A DNA stretch of 64,000 nucleotides from Chloranthus sessilifolius. Taxonomy: Eukaryota; Streptophyta; Magnoliopsida; Chloranthales; Chloranthaceae. Below the pieces are notes generated by a model. It was not told where the DNA came from. It searched no databases and was given only the letters and a program-made list of their open reading frames with translations. Shown here piece after piece: positions 36,193 through 48,843 of this stretch (position 1 is the first letter of the stretch; each line of letters starts with the position of its first letter). The stretch covers positions 139,249,725-139,313,724 of the forward strand of contig CM037588.1 in assembly GCA_021018995.1 (NCBI GenBank), read 5' to 3'. Position numbers and translations under genes: made by a program.

Positions 36193-36610
36193 TTATAGTT
36201 CACTATGCTATCTTAAAGACAATAGATGCCTCCACTCTGTCGAATAAACGAAGATGTAATAGAGTTCTCAGCGAATCTGCCTTCAGGATACAACAGAGCC
36301 CGACCTTGCCAAGAACCGTATGTTCTTTTCTAGATTGCACTTTCTAGAGAAAGAACCTGTCACACAGATTTTCTGATACACAAAAAAATTCTTAAAAAAA
36401 ATAAGAACGTAAGAGAAATGAGAAATAGATGTTAGTATAATTTCTGTTGTCTTGTATCTTGTGTTATTTTAACAGAGATCTGATCTCTTATAGAAAAATT
36501 ATGAACCATTGTGTCTTTTCAGATTACGGTCAAAAGATTTCAGATTTGTGTATTTTCAGAGAGTTGTGACTTTTCAGTAAATAATAAATAGACTTCATCA
36601 TGTTTGTGTG
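36193..36610 (-). repeat. Copia LTR copy C (truncated)
   Basis: The same family as A and B up to about 36,600; homology then stops. A degraded primer-site-like sequence (minus strand GGAGCCATTATCAATAC) adjoins it at 36,170-36,186, so this is the likely 5' LTR of the minus-strand copia element. Confidence 0.65.
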
Positions 36611-37120
36611 AAATAATCCTACGATTATATTAGATTTCATAGTGAAACTTCTGCCCTATAATCTGAATTCAACATATATCTTTTGAGCCTGTATATATTT
36701 GCAAAAAACACACTGTCTTGCATATTTTTATGTGGTTTTGAGTGCGCATTCTTTTGGGATTCTAAAAAGGCATCTAAATCCTTGTTTTATGATATTTATG
36801 ATCTGAATACCAAAAGGCAACAAGACGGTGCCTATGAGTTCGGATGGGACAATTCTGACACTCTGGCTAGGTCGTGTATCTGTTATCTACTCTGTTATTT
36901 TATCTCAACATTAGTTGAGAAGCACTTGGTATTCGTGCTATTAGCTATAAAATATTCCCCAACAGAGATAAGGATGTTGTGGTAATTTAAGTTTAAGATT
37001 CATGTCTGATTTCTAGTATGAGACTATCTGTCTGATTTCTAGTATGGGCAATGAGTTTTACTCTAGTACTATTTTTTGTGTCACTTTAATATCAACTTGA
37101 TTTCATTTAAAACACCTAGT
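36611..37120. other. Spacer, no recognised gene
   Basis: A 100-codon open frame (36,683-36,985) has no domain I recognise. Nothing else is supported. Confidence 0.4.
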
Positions 37121-37375
37121 TGTAAGGACCTTGATAAACAAAATTCGAAATTGTGTTATTAGTGAGTTAGTCAATATTTATTAGAATGGGTTACTTGCGG
37201 AGCATGTGGATTAGCTCTTATGGTGGTTTTAACCACCTTGCAGGTTAAGGGAAGAGATTGGAGAAAGAGCTGTCGACGGAGTTCTCGGCAGTGTTATCTG
37301 GTGAAGACTTCTGTATCCAGTAAGATTATCTGTGTATAAAGTATGTTCATAGTGAGTGGCATGTAGTAGTGTCAA

Positions 37376-37421
<46 letters not shown>

Positions 37422-37643
37422 CAGTCGTTTGGTCCTTGTTGTATAGGGAGTTGTGTTATTAAATGTAGTGAGTTGTTCTGACCAGTTCTATGAAATGAAA
37501 GGAAAAGTTTCTTCTGTCTTTTGACAATCTGGTTATCTGGAAATCTATATTATATCCCTTGTTAGAAATGTTTATTACAGGTTTCTTCCAATCTGTTTGG
37601 GTCGCGACTTGAAATGCAGGTGTGTGGATTTTGGGTCATGACA
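37121..37643 (+). mobile_element. Probable short gypsy solo LTR, 523 bp
   Basis: Starts TGTAAGGACCTTGATAAAC and ends TTTTGGGTCATGACA, like the gypsy LTRs elsewhere here (TGTAACATCCTG to GGGTCGTCACA). Flanks CCTAG/ACTAG match in four of five bases depending on register. A (TA)n run occupies 37,379-37,417. No internal region is present. It seems to sit in the 5' LTR of the copia element that follows. Confidence 0.5.
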
Positions 37644-37842
37644 ACTAGAACCTTCTAGGCACATTATCATAGACGGTTAGGATGCGATACCCATTGTGTG
37701 GCTCTTATTCACTCATACTGTGTGGCTGTAATTCATTGTACTGTTGCAATCCTTTTATATATAGTGGAACCCATTCATCCAAAGAATGGATAGAGAATTA
37801 CTCTCACATCATCAAGCAAAGGTTATTATGGTATCAAAGGCT
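37644..37842 (+). repeat. Copia 5' LTR end and primer-binding site
   Basis: Copia-LTR-like sequence ('tagaaccttctaggc', then 'ttttatatatagtgg', a likely TATA region at 37,756-37,766) leads to TGGTATCAAAGGC at 37,830-37,842, a one-base variant of the initiator-Met primer site. The exact LTR start could not be fixed. Confidence 0.55.
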
Positions 37843-37914
37843 CCGACTAACATCAAGGGTTTGTAAACGGAGCTCCCTTAAAATCCAAAGACAGCTGCTC
37901 CTTTGAGCTCTCTA

Positions 37915-38295
37915 ATGGCGGCTCAATCATCATCCACACCCAACTTCACACTTCCACCGGGGCTCACATTTTTCATCTCAAATCTCTCCTCCATTATCAC
38001 TGTTCGTCTAGATGCTACCAACTTCTTTGTTTGGCAGCAACAAGTTTGCAACGCGCTTCGTGCTAATCTTATCTTAGGATATGTGGACGGCTCGATTCCA
38101 TGTCCTGCTACTTCGGTGATCGACTCCAATGGACGAGAAATCCCCAATCTCGATTTTCTGCTATGGAATATGGTGGATAGTCATCTTCTCAGTGGCATCA
38201 CTGCAACTGTCTTTGCCAACATCCTCCCCCATGTCTTAAACTGCAACCATACACATCAAGTGTGGTCTATTCTGGCCCAAAGGTACATGTAGGGT
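37915..38295 (+). pseudogene. gag: Ty1/copia gag N-terminus, truncated by insertion
   Basis: An open frame from ATG 37,915 encodes about 125 residues of copia-type gag: a Ser/Thr/Pro-rich start, then IITVRLDATNFFVWQQQV, LGYVDGSIPCP, LLWNMVDSHLLSGI and HQVWSILAQRYM. These match the plant copia gag (UBN2/DUF4219-like) order. The frame is intact up to the point where the LARD-like LTR starts (38,296), so the stop at 38,290 belongs to the junction. The rest of this copia element would lie beyond the right edge of the window. Confidence 0.85.
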
Positions 38296-39638
38296 TGTGA
38301 TTTTAGTCTTGTTTTAAACTCGCAAGTGCACAAATCGGATTGTAGTTAGTGGGTGCGGAGTAGTTGTTTGCTCCCATGAGGATTGGCCAGAAAATTTAAA
38401 GAAGGAAACAACAATTAACTAAAAGAACTATCACTGATTGGAAACAATATTTAACTAGCTTATGATTTCTGAGTAGATTGATGGACAGAATAAAGACTAG
38501 TAATAAAATTAAATTGAATGAAGAAGAAAAGAGAGGATAGGGATACTAAATCCTCCCATTGCTGGTTCATCATTTATGGAATACAGATCTATTATTGAGA
38601 TGTAACATTACTGCAAGATGTATCACACATAAACATCATTGGTGAAGTCAACACTGTTAACCTAAGATCATAGGGATGCATGATTAGCACCCTATGGATC
38701 GTGTAATTAACACTCATATCTTAGATAACAATCAGAATTTTCCAAGATGGTAAGTTAAGGCTCCAAGTGCAGGTAATAAAGGTCCGGGTGTGAAGTCCAC
38801 ACTGTAGATCCAAGATCGTGGGGATGGGAATGCATGATTAGCACCCTATGGATGTGTGATTAACACCCATATCTTAGATAGAAAGGGAATTCATCACATT
38901 GGAAAGAACATTAGAGAAGGAACCCAGAGTAAAATCACCATTGCAGATCCAAGATCATGGGGATGCATGATTAGCACCCCATGGACGTGTGATTAACACT
39001 CATATCTTAGATAGTAATAAAATTTTATAAAATTGATAATGAAATATCACATGCATAGGTCTATATTATTATAAATGAATACCTTAGATGAGGTTCATTA
39101 GATCTCCATCCTCAAAAAAATTTAGCTACGCATACTAGAAATGAAAGAAATGAAAGACATTGAAAGACAAAATGAAAATAACATTAAAATACCATAAAAG
39201 AAGTTTTAACAATTCCAAGGTAAACTTTAATCCAAGTATAATTCTTCTTCAAGCCATAAAATGAAACTAAGCTAGAACAAAGCTTGAAAAATGAAAGAGA
39301 AAAGCTTAAAAGAAAACTAAAAAATGCTAGAAAAGATAAAAGGCTCCCCAAAGGGAAAGACCCTTAGAACTAAGTCCCAAGTTTACTTAAATAGGTCCTC
39401 AGCTCCAGATTTGAAATTCAAATTCAAAATTAAATTCAAATAAAAATTTAAGGCCCAACAATCCATTTGCTCTAGTGTTCCAGTGTGAGTCAGTTTTATA
39501 CTCTTCTATACTTCCAATTGCATGCAATGGCCAGATTTTTCTAAAACACTAAAAACCTTATAAATCTGTCAGCTAGCCTTCATCGGATGACTAAATATAG
39601 GCTTTAGGAGGTGAAATATCATCATATTTCACCACTCA
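38296..39638 (-). repeat. LARD-like 3' LTR (copy 2)
   Basis: About 1.34 kb, aligned with the LTR at 455-1,983. The internal repeat block is triplicated here, duplicated in that LTR and single at 6,570-6,700, so the LTR gains and loses units. Confidence 0.75.
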
Positions 39639-41601
39639 TCACACCCCCAAACCTACACTTTTCTAGTCCTCGAGCAAAGGAGAAAATAAATAAACTGAAA
39701 AATAATCAATAAATGCCACTTTTGTAGGGAGCAAGATTGCATTTAGAGCATGCAACAAGCCTTTAAACTACTAGGTGATCCCTAGTGGCGGAGTTGTCTC
39801 TTGAGGGTTTTCAGTGAAGTTACCCACAAACTTCCAAAATTTTCAAACCATCGGTAAAATTGAGTTTTCAAAACATGATTTTCATATATATTTAACTTCA
39901 AAGAATAAAACTATTAATTAACTCAACATACGAATTCTCAAATTCAAATATCAATGTTATACCAATCATACTTGTATCCATTCAAATTAGTCTAATGCTC
40001 AAATTGTTAGATAACTCATCAATTCATGCCTAAACGTGAAGTGTGTGTATACCAAAACCAAGATTCATCCAACTCGGAACCAGTCTAAACAGTAAACCAT
40101 CGGATCTCATGTCTTGACTCAATCCTCACTTTAAGTATACTCTCGAAAATAGAAACACTCCAATGATAGGTAAATTTCATACATATGTGAGAGATCAATA
40201 CAAAATAAATAAAAGGGTCTCACACGATAAAAGAAATACGATGTAATCAATGAATAAAAAAGAATCTCATAGAAAAATACTTATATATCATATGCATGTC
40301 ATATCAAGCACCATAGGTATTGTATATTCACTCTCCATAAGGCAGTTACCAATACAAGATCGGATCATGAAGGCATTTTTAAGGTTGTAATGTGCTGAGA
40401 TAAGGGTAAGAAAGAAAGGGAAGTTGGGATTCAAAATTTCTGAGAAATTGGAAAAGGAACTAACATCGGATTTTTCTATTTCTCTTCTTTTTCTTTCCTA
40501 ATCTCTTGCTATTTTTCTCAATATTTTTGTATTTTTCTCAACTTTCTTTTCTTTTCTCACTCATTTTTCTTCTCTTGAATTTCATTTTCTTAAAGCACCT
40601 CATATTTTTTATTCGTTTTCAAATTTTTTTTCTTTTCCTTTTTTTTTTATATTTCCGTCATACACTTTTAGTAAACACCACAATTCGGTATCTTTTCACT
40701 TACTCTCTTTTTGTTCATTCTCATCCCTCATTCCTAATTTCCCAGAAATAAGAAGGCTAAGGCTGAATTTTTAGAAATGGTGAAGGGGTAAAGGTTAGCA
40801 TGGCTTATCAAAGAATGTATAAAGACAAATTTTTTAATAAGCTCAAAGGGGTACTAAAAGCATAAATTTATATGAGGTGTAATCACAAATGAGCCAAAGA
40901 TAACCTTCAATCATGTCCTCAAAAGATGGTAACCTTGCCTATTTGTCTTGAGGAAACATACGATACGTTCTAGCACAATGATATAAATTTAATGTCATAC
41001 AAAGTCACAAGTCAAAACAAAATGTATGAGATTATGCAAAAATAATTCGTATTCAAAGATAACTCCGAGTTTATGTAAAGTTTCATCAAGGATGGGAAAT
41101 TAGCTCTAAAGCTCACCCGGTTTAGTTTCCAGTAAGAACCTAGGATTCAAAGTTCAAAATAGTTCCTCAATTTTTAGATCGTAAGCATGTTATACGTGCA
41201 TAAAGTGTCTAGGCATGAATTTCAGGGTCATCCTCAGATGATCACATCTAGTTTCATTATCCTAGATATAAGTAATCAAAATATGGCATTGATATTCTCA
41301 AAACATAATTTACATGAAACATTGACTAAAGTTTAAAAATAACATGTGTCATGGTTCTAGAGTTTTATTTTATTTTATTTTTTATTTTTTTTGTGTGGTT
41401 TTAGGGGTATTAAAATAATAAAATCACAGAAACTACACCCGCAAACCTGAACAAAGCAATGCCCTCATTGTTGACAATAAATAAGATATTTTACTATGGT
41501 GAGAAAACATACATGGAGTAATGATTTGAGGCTCATGGTAGCACTTGAAGAGGGGAGAGATAGAACAAATCCCCCCCAAACCTGTATGAAAATATACCAG
41601 T
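38296..41601 (-). mobile_element. Second copy of the LARD-like element, split at 41,601
   Basis: LTR at 38,296-39,638 (ends CCACTCA), then TCACACCCCCAAACC (complement of the polypurine tract), then an internal region collinear with 1,984-3,830. The LTR has three copies of a block of about 120 bp around 'gggatgcatgattagcaccc' (38,660-39,010). The element is cut at 41,601 by a gypsy LTR and its other LTR is outside the window. Confidence 0.78.
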
Positions 41602-42731
41602 TGTGATAGCCCGGATTTTCGAACCCGAAAACTCGTACCGTCGGACTGCCAATAAGGCGATCCTAGAATCACTGAACACTTGGTACATCCACCCGAGGCA
41701 GAAATCAAAGCAGATATTTCTATCTAAGCAGATAGAGTCATCATAGATAATAAAAGAAAACTTCATTTCTATATAAGACTACATCGATGACTATGACAAA
41801 AGACAACTCTAATTCCATGCCAAAAATACATGGACAAAAGAATCAAATTGAACCACCGGTGATGATTGACCATCACCGAAACATGGTTCACAAAATAATA
41901 GAGTATAACATAATTACATGAGTTCAAAATTTCTAACAAAAAATGGCTGGACACACCAAGCCTAATCCATGCATATCACAAAATCTATATGACTAATCTC
42001 TCAACTCTCAGAAAAACTCCTCTGGAGGTGGTTCAGTCTCCTCCTCGGGAATGCATTCTGAGTCCTCTAAATCCAGATCCTCAGTACCAACATCTACACT
42101 TGTACCTGTGACGTATAGTCGAGGGATGAGCTAACATCTTAAGCTCAGTAGGGAAGCATCAATAGCATGTGTATTATCATGTCACACATATATCTCATGA
42201 CATAAATCGAACATGCTTTTCAATAAAGATTCACAATTTAAAGGCAATTTAATCGAATTTAAAACTAATCTCAAATGCAGATTTTAAAGGCATTTCACAT
42301 GATTTCTAAACTTTTCTCATAACAAAACAAAAACTTAATTTGATCACTTAAATACAATTTTGAGCATATATAACATCGAGAGCCACACATATACCGATGG
42401 GAATCTCAACCATCGTCGTTCAATGAACTATTTTCATGATGTCCAAGCCCCTTCGTATGAGGGATGCTTGTGCTGAACGAAGTTTACGACAGATCGGTAA
42501 AAAAATGACAGATATCCCGCCGTCCTGGAGGACAAGGGATTCGTTCCACATGAACCTTAAATCAAAGTGCAAAGTCTAACTTATAGTTTATCACTGTGAA
42601 ATGTGATACTTTATAACTAGATTTTGAGTTTGAAAATCTCAAAGTTGACACGCACACATATGTACAGATCTTACATGGTTCATACACACACACACGCACA
42701 CACACACATTTTCATGTTATTAATCCGTACA
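41602..42731 (-). mobile_element. Gypsy LTR on minus strand, interrupted by the Tat element
   Basis: The minus strand ends GGTTCGAAAATCCGGGCTATCACA, like the solo LTR at 11,521-15,144. It carries the GAGCTA-type hairpin variant (42,128-42,146) followed by GACTATACGTCAC, and a CA microsatellite (42,683-42,710). Only the 3' part of this LTR is visible; it breaks at the TG start of the Tat LTR. Confidence 0.78.
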
Positions 42732-44333
42732 TGTAGACACCCAAATTCGGCCCAAGGCCCGATCAGTCTGTACTCCGAGAGAGATATACCCCTGCGCTTT
42801 CGATGGCACCCCTGAATCCTTGGGAATCTATCCAGACCTTTAGGAATCACCTAAAACGCATTAGAACCATTCCCCCAACCCTTAGAGATCACTCCTAAAC
42901 CCTAGGATCCCTTCCCAGACTCAACTTAAACCTTTCTAAGTATTTGATGGTAAGAGAGCTACAATTTATTATACCGACCATTGCCAAGGATGAGCCGCAT
43001 ACCGTTGGAAAGAGGACTTCTCCAGCTTTCCAACAAGCCAAAGATCACCCAATTTAGAGTTGTGGTTTGAAAGTTATGGCCGAATGAAGGTTCACATAAA
43101 ATCATGACTTTTTGCTCAGGCGTATGAATTACATACGCCCGGCAAATATGGCCCCAGTTTGGTCAGGCATATGTATTATATACGCCTGGCATTTTTGGAC
43201 CAAATTTGGCCAGGCGTATATATTACATACGCTCAGCATAGGTAGCCACCACCACGGGCACCATCTTCTCATATTTCCCCTGGTTTTCATGACATTCACT
43301 GTGCATAAACTGGGCGTATGTAATATATACGCCCAACTTAGCTACAGTAACTGTCATCGAATGCTCGAATTTCCTCTATCTGGTTTGACCCTTTGACCAT
43401 CCCCTTGGTTGAGGTGGGTGTCTTAAGGTTGGTTGCACCCCCTTTGAGCTTATTGGCAACCCTTAAGTCACACCCTATCATCTGCCATTAAAACCAGTTT
43501 CCCAAACCCCTAGGACCCTAAAAACCTAGAAAACCTTAGATGGAGGATTACCTAATTGCTAAACTAATTAGCTCTTAAGTAACCCTCTAACCCATCTCTT
43601 CTCTTTAAATAGAGAGGCCCCCCTCTTCCCCAAGGGGTTGAAAAATTAAGGCTGAAAGTTAAGCTTAAGAGAGAGAGCCCTAGTGAGAGAAAAAATATAT
43701 ATTATTTTGCATTCTTCAACCAGAATTCCAGCATGCTTAGTTCATCCTTTGCAACCCTTTTCAACCATTAGATCACCCCTCTTTAGTCAAGCTTAGTCCC
43801 TAGCTCCATCCTACCCTTCCCATCTACCGAATCCTAGTATTAGAACCCATTCCTCTACCGTTCAAGCTAATTAAAGCTGTCGGGAGCACGCCAAAGCGAA
43901 GGTCTTCCACGGTGCAACAAGGGCCCGTGAGCTCTAGCTCACCCCTCTCTTCCTCTACCTTCTTGGTGTTTCCTCCGTCCAAGGATTCAAGCCGTTACGC
44001 CACTGAAATTTCGGTTTGGCTCAAAGCTTGATAGGACCGTATTGCCTTGGGGCAAGGGGAAGCTCCGCCTATTTGTTTTTATTTTGGCCATAGATAGAGA
44101 CCGCTACGTGTGGGTTGATCGGGTGCCTAAACCCTTCCCGATCAATAACCGAAGCCCCTACCCTAGAGCCTTTGGCAAAGACCGGTAAATCAGAGTCATA
44201 TTTAGCACTTCGGTGCTCAAAATATTGATTTAAAGGTTTCCCGGGTCACCAAAAGCTTCGGGTGGCGACTCTACATTTTATTCTACCGCAAGCGTATCGC
44301 CTCGATGGGTTCGAGAGGATCCATGGTCGCACA
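42732..44333 (+). repeat. Tat-type 5' LTR
   Basis: Begins TGTAGACACCCAAATTCGGC and ends TGGTCGCACA two bases before the primer-binding site. It includes four palindromes (43,119-43,333) and a possible TATA box TTTAAATAG near 43,604. The preceding five bases are GTACA; the matching right flank is outside the window. Confidence 0.85.
43119..43333. promoter_or_regulatory. Palindrome cluster 1 (in 5' LTR)
   Basis: Four 21-bp inverted repeats at 43,119-43,139, 43,166-43,186, 43,213-43,233 and 43,313-43,333. Each is close to arms GGCGTATATA / TATATACGCC around one central base. The first three are spaced exactly 47 bp apart, the fourth 100 bp on. They lie about 270 bp before the likely TATA box. 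Confidence 0.85.
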
Positions 44334-44335
44334 GA

Positions 44336-44353
44336 TGGTGACTTTGCTGGGGA
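44336..44353 (+). promoter_or_regulatory. Primer-binding site of the Tat element
   Basis: TGGTGACTTTGCTGGGGA matches the TGGCGACTCTGCTGGGGA-type site seen in Ogre/Tat elements with two differences. It follows the LTR end by two bases. Confidence 0.8.
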
Positions 44354-45847
44354 TGTCACCCTAGCGCTTCCCCTCCTTTTGGCCTTTCTTTTTATTTTTT
44401 TACTAACCATGGCTGTTTTTTTATTCTGATCTTCTGCTATTTTCCTTTATTTTTATTGTTTTTACTAACATACTCACCCCTACGATTCAATCCTTTAAGT
44501 GCCTTAGCCGATTGGCGAGCCTACTTGCGCATTTAAATTTTAGTTTTTTACGATTTTATCATTTAAGCCGCCTTAGCCGTTTGGCTGGCCTACTCACATC
44601 TACTTTTCACGTCATTTAAATTTCAGTCATTTACGAGCCTTAGCCGTTTGGCTGGCCTACGTGCGCTCTTTATTTCAGTCATCATATCTCACCATTGAAC
44701 GCCGGCCCATTGAGGCGGCACGGGCTTGTCATCCCCGACCCGATTTTGGACTTAAATTCATTCCCCTTTAAAAATCTGTAATTAAAAGTGAACCAATAGG
44801 GTGGGGACATAATCAAATATGTTTTTGCGTGTTTTGGATAGTTTTCGGGGGGTTTAGGCACATATATAACTTACCCGGTTCCCAGTAAGGTGGCAGCCCT
44901 AGTGGTGATGATCCTGAAAAGAACCACCCTTTCCAGTACTTGAGAAGGCGCTTGCGCCGGAGGTATATCGGTTGGGTTGCCAATTCCGATCAAGCCGTAA
45001 AATCCGCGATGGTGAGAGCATAGACAGCCCGAATTCAGCCGTGTATCCTTAAGAAGCGGAAAGGAGGGACTCGATAACATACACAGCAGTCCCTGGGATC
45101 ATCCCTCCCAGAAAACCAGTCCAAGAGACCCATCTCCTTCGCATTTCTTTGTCAAAACAATGTGAGCTGTCTACGCTAGGCGTATATAATATATCGTGAC
45201 TAAAAATCGAAATACTCGGTATATAATATATACGCACCAAAATCGAAATACTCAAAGTATATAATATATACGCCTAGCCAAAATCCCCAGATTTAAGCCA
45301 CACGTATATAATATATACGCCCAGCCAAATTTGCTTAATTTTAGTCAAGCGTATATAATACATACGCCCAGTATATACTGGGTTCAAGCAGCCCGATCTG
45401 AGGCCCAATCCACCACCCGAGTTCCCCGATTAGTGGTAATAGTGCCCACAGTAGCCTCCCGTATTCTGTAATGCCCAATATGCCCCCACCCAGTCAAAAG
45501 AAGGCGACTTCTCATTGATTTGCTCCGGGGGATCGGGTCGTTTGCGAGGACTCCCTCACCTTCAATAGAATGAAAGGGTTCCCCTTTCACCTCTTCCAAA
45601 GTGTGTCGGATCCCGCCGTGGGACCTACTAAAGGTGCATATATCACCCGAGATGGGAATTTATCTAGGGCGCCGGATCATCATTCATTTAAATAGGGGAG
45701 ATAATTTTTATTTGAAAAATCCAAAAAAATAAATATATAGAAAAATAAAAAATCCGTGTATATGTGCACTTTCAGTACGACCGCTACTACCGCGACCTCA
45801 AACCCAACCCGTAGAGGAAGAACTAGGAAAGTGTTTGGCCTTACCCA
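44354..45847 (+). other. Tat leader (5' untranslated region)
   Basis: No gene. The words 'ccttagccgtttggctggcc' recur three times (44,500-44,660). Palindrome cluster 2 (45,179-45,382) lies about 470 bp before the first gag ATG. Confidence 0.7.
45179..45382. promoter_or_regulatory. Palindrome cluster 2 (leader, upstream of gag)
   Basis: Five copies (45,179-45,199; 45,218-45,236; 45,257-45,274; 45,301-45,321; 45,348-45,368) of the GGCGTATATA / TATATACGCC inverted repeat, spaced 39-47 bp apart. The last overlaps a perfect 16-bp palindrome CCCAGTATATACTGGG (45,367-45,382). Confidence 0.85.
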
Positions 45848-48843
45848 ATGCATCGGTACAACACTCGTCAACAGATCATGTCGAGCACCGATGCATCCCT
45901 GCCATCATCACCATCCCATTCCCATATAGGAGAAGACCCGATCTCCAACACCTTCACCCAAACCCGGTTCAATGTCACGGGTCCATTTGGGGCACCCGTG
46001 TTCGCATCCACCCCATCCCCCGCCCTTACATTTTCTCAACCTACCCCCATCTCATCCTCTACTGAAACACCTCATTTCCCAATCGACCCATACATCCCCA
46101 TCTCCCATCCTTACACCTTACCGCACCCCCTACTCCCAAAGACCCCATCGGGAGCCCCATCCCCCGCCTACCTCCCACACTCCGTCCACCTCATCATCCA
46201 TGCCTCCTATATCCTATATCCCACCCACCTCATCTCACATGCCCTCCACATCACGTGGCCCATCCACATCCCAACATACCCCCCTATTTACCCAGGTCAT
46301 GCCCAACTTTGCCCAGGGTGTGACCAGTAACTCACCATCTTCCTTAGCCATACATCCACACCCTCCAAGCATAATCATTCATACCCCCCATACCTGGGTC
46401 ATGCCCAATTTCACCCAACCCTCTCCATCCTTGAATGGACCATCACCCTCCAATCTCACACTTGAATCCATGACCTTAATGGAGGACATGAGAATGATGT
46501 ATGCCCTGTGGGCTACCTCTCGGAGTCCTACATTCCAAACCCCACATCTAGGTCTCCAAAACCTCCATACCCCATTCCCCCATGACCATGCCCAACCACC
46601 CATCATTCATACCATCCAAGATCCCCCACCTCAATTTTAGGCCCAAGCCCAACAGACCCAAGCCCACTCATCCCAGGCCCAAGTCCACCAAACCCATCAG
46701 GCCCAAAATCCTCAAGGCCCAAGCCCAAACCCATCAGACTCAGGCTCAGGTTCAAAATCCTCAAGGCCCATGGGCCCAAGCCTAAACCCATCAGACCAGG
46801 CCCAGGCCCAAAACCTTCAAGGCCCATGGGCCCCATCCCAAACCCATCAGACTCAGGCCCAGGCTCAAAATCCTCAAGGCCCAAGCCCAAGCCCATCATA
46901 CCCAGGCCCAAAACCTTCAAGGCCCATGGACCCCATCCCAAACCCACCAGACTCAGGCCCAGGCCCAAGCCCATCAGACCCAGGCCCAATCCCAAGCCCC
47001 CCTAGGGCCCTTGGACCCAGACCTATCAAACCCAAGACCAAGGCCCATCATCCCACACCCAATACCCACATGGCCCATTAGCCCAAACCCAACAGGGCCC
47101 ATTGGCCCAAAATCATACCAACCCCCACACCCAGGCTCAAGGCCCATCAACCCAAGCTTCCACTCATCGAGGCCCGTTCACAAACCCCTTACCCCTTCAC
47201 TAGTACCCTTCATTCACCTATACCCCTTATGCCCCCATCCCGCTTCCAACGAAAAATCCGATCCACCCCATGCCTCAAAACCACGTCTACAGTATCCCGC
47301 CACATCAACCACGGCCCCATCATCCCCAGAATATACACCCAGCTCAGCACGTCATTCATCCACAAACCACTCAACCATTCACTCCCTCCCATCCCCTACA
47401 AGCCTTGTGGCCCCACCAGGTCGTCCAACCCATCACCCCCTAGGTCCAAATAGCAGCCTCGCTGCTCACCAATACAATGACCAACAGTACGAGGAGGACG
47501 AGATCCGTAATAGTGGAGGAGCGGCCAGCTTCGGCCCCCCTAGGTCCATCATCCTCACACCCAGGGCCGAGCCAAACCAGGGGGAAGCAGTCCCAACTAT
47601 AGCCTCAAAAGAATCAGAGCAGCTGAGAGAGCAAATAGACAGAATACAGAAGCAGCTGATGAAGATGGGAGGGCTAGAATTGCATTCGACAAACTTTTCA
47701 GACTTATGTCTGTTCTCGGATGTCCCCCTACCACAGAAATTCAAAATGCCATTATTCAATAAATATAATGGCACTGGCAACCCCATCGCCCACTTAAAAT
47801 CTTACTGTGGGGATATGTGTCAGTACGGCGGAGATGAACGACTCCTCATCAAAGTGTTCCAAAAGAGTCTAACGGGCCTAGCACTGAGATGGTTCACGTC
47901 CCTAGAACCATCCATGATAAAAACTTGGAAAGATCTGACACACTTGTTCCAAGAACAGTATGTCTATAACATAGACATAGAGCCAAGGAAGTCGGATCTG
48001 GCCCGTTTGAAGCAAAGGCATGATGAAACTTTCAGTACCTACTTAGGAAGGTGGAGGGCATTGGCTACCCAAGTGACCCACCGAATTCCTGATGATGAGC
48101 AGATTGAATTGATAACCAAGGGAGCTCTCCCAGTCATCGCAAAATTTTTAGTATATTAGCAACAGTCTAGTTTTGCTGATTTAGTCAGAAATGTCAACCG
48201 TTGGGGAGACGCCGTTAGAGAGGGCAAGTTGGGAAAGAGCATGACCAACGGGGCCACCGGGGTTCGAAAAGCTGTCGAACCAAGAATCGAAAGAAGACCA
48301 AGCATAGAGGTACAGAACATCGTTTACCCCCAGACCAATACCAATGCCCCCCAGGTATAGCTCTAGGTCGCACAACCACCCCCAGCCCGTTTAGAGCAAG
48401 CACCAAGGCCGAACAACGGACCGAGAGCCCCATTTACCCAGGAACAGATGAGAGCACGATTCGAACGGGTGTTCACGCCATTAGGACAATCTTTAAGTGT
48501 CTTATTGCCAGTATTGGTACAAAAGGGTCTGGTCAATTTACTCCAGCCTTGCCCCCTACCCAATCCAATCCCGAGAAACTATGAGCCGAACTTGCATTGT
48601 AACTTCCACCAAAGGCCGGGTCACCCTACGGACCGGTGCTTCCCACTAAAGCATGCGGTCCAAGATCTAATAGAGGCGAAAAAAATTATTCCCCCACCAC
48701 TTCCTCAAGGGCAGAATCAGAACATCCATCAGGCCCCTCTGCCACCGCATCCAGGAGGCCCCAGGCCTAACATCCATTGCGTAGAAGAGGAAGAGGAAGA
48801 GTTTACATCAGTAATCAAGAAGAGTTTTCATTTTCCAGGCTGA
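45848..48843 (+). pseudogene. gag: Tat gag with long proline-rich N-terminus and zinc-finger-like end
   Basis: From ATG 45,848 a Pro/Ser/Thr-rich region of about 550 codons (one frame shift near 46,190, stop at 46,638) contains a minisatellite coding for QAQNPQGPxPxP-type repeats. A coiled segment (SEQLREQIDRIQKQLMKMGG, about 47,610) leads to the retrotransposon gag domain (47,700-48,156: PLFNKYNGTGNPIAHLKSY, LTGLALRWFTSL, LTHLFQEQYVYN). After TAG 48,157 the frame continues to a Cys/His motif, CNFHQRPGHPTDRC (48,597-48,638), as in other Tat gags, and ends at 48,841. Further stops at 48,358 and 48,364. Confidence 0.85.
46640..47080. repeat. GGCCCA-rich minisatellite within gag
   Basis: Repeats of about 70 bp built from 'aggcccaagcccaaacccat' and 'aaaatcctcaaggccca'. 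It lengthens the proline-rich part of gag. Its complement gives a spurious Gly/Leu-rich frame on the other strand. Confidence 0.85.

Noticed and set aside
36683-36985. 100-codon plus-strand frame as a host gene
   Set aside because: No domain, no splice or promoter context, and lies in decayed repeat sequence.
46603-46995. Gly/Leu-rich minus-strand frame (130 codons)
   Set aside because: Complement of the GGCCCA minisatellite in gag.
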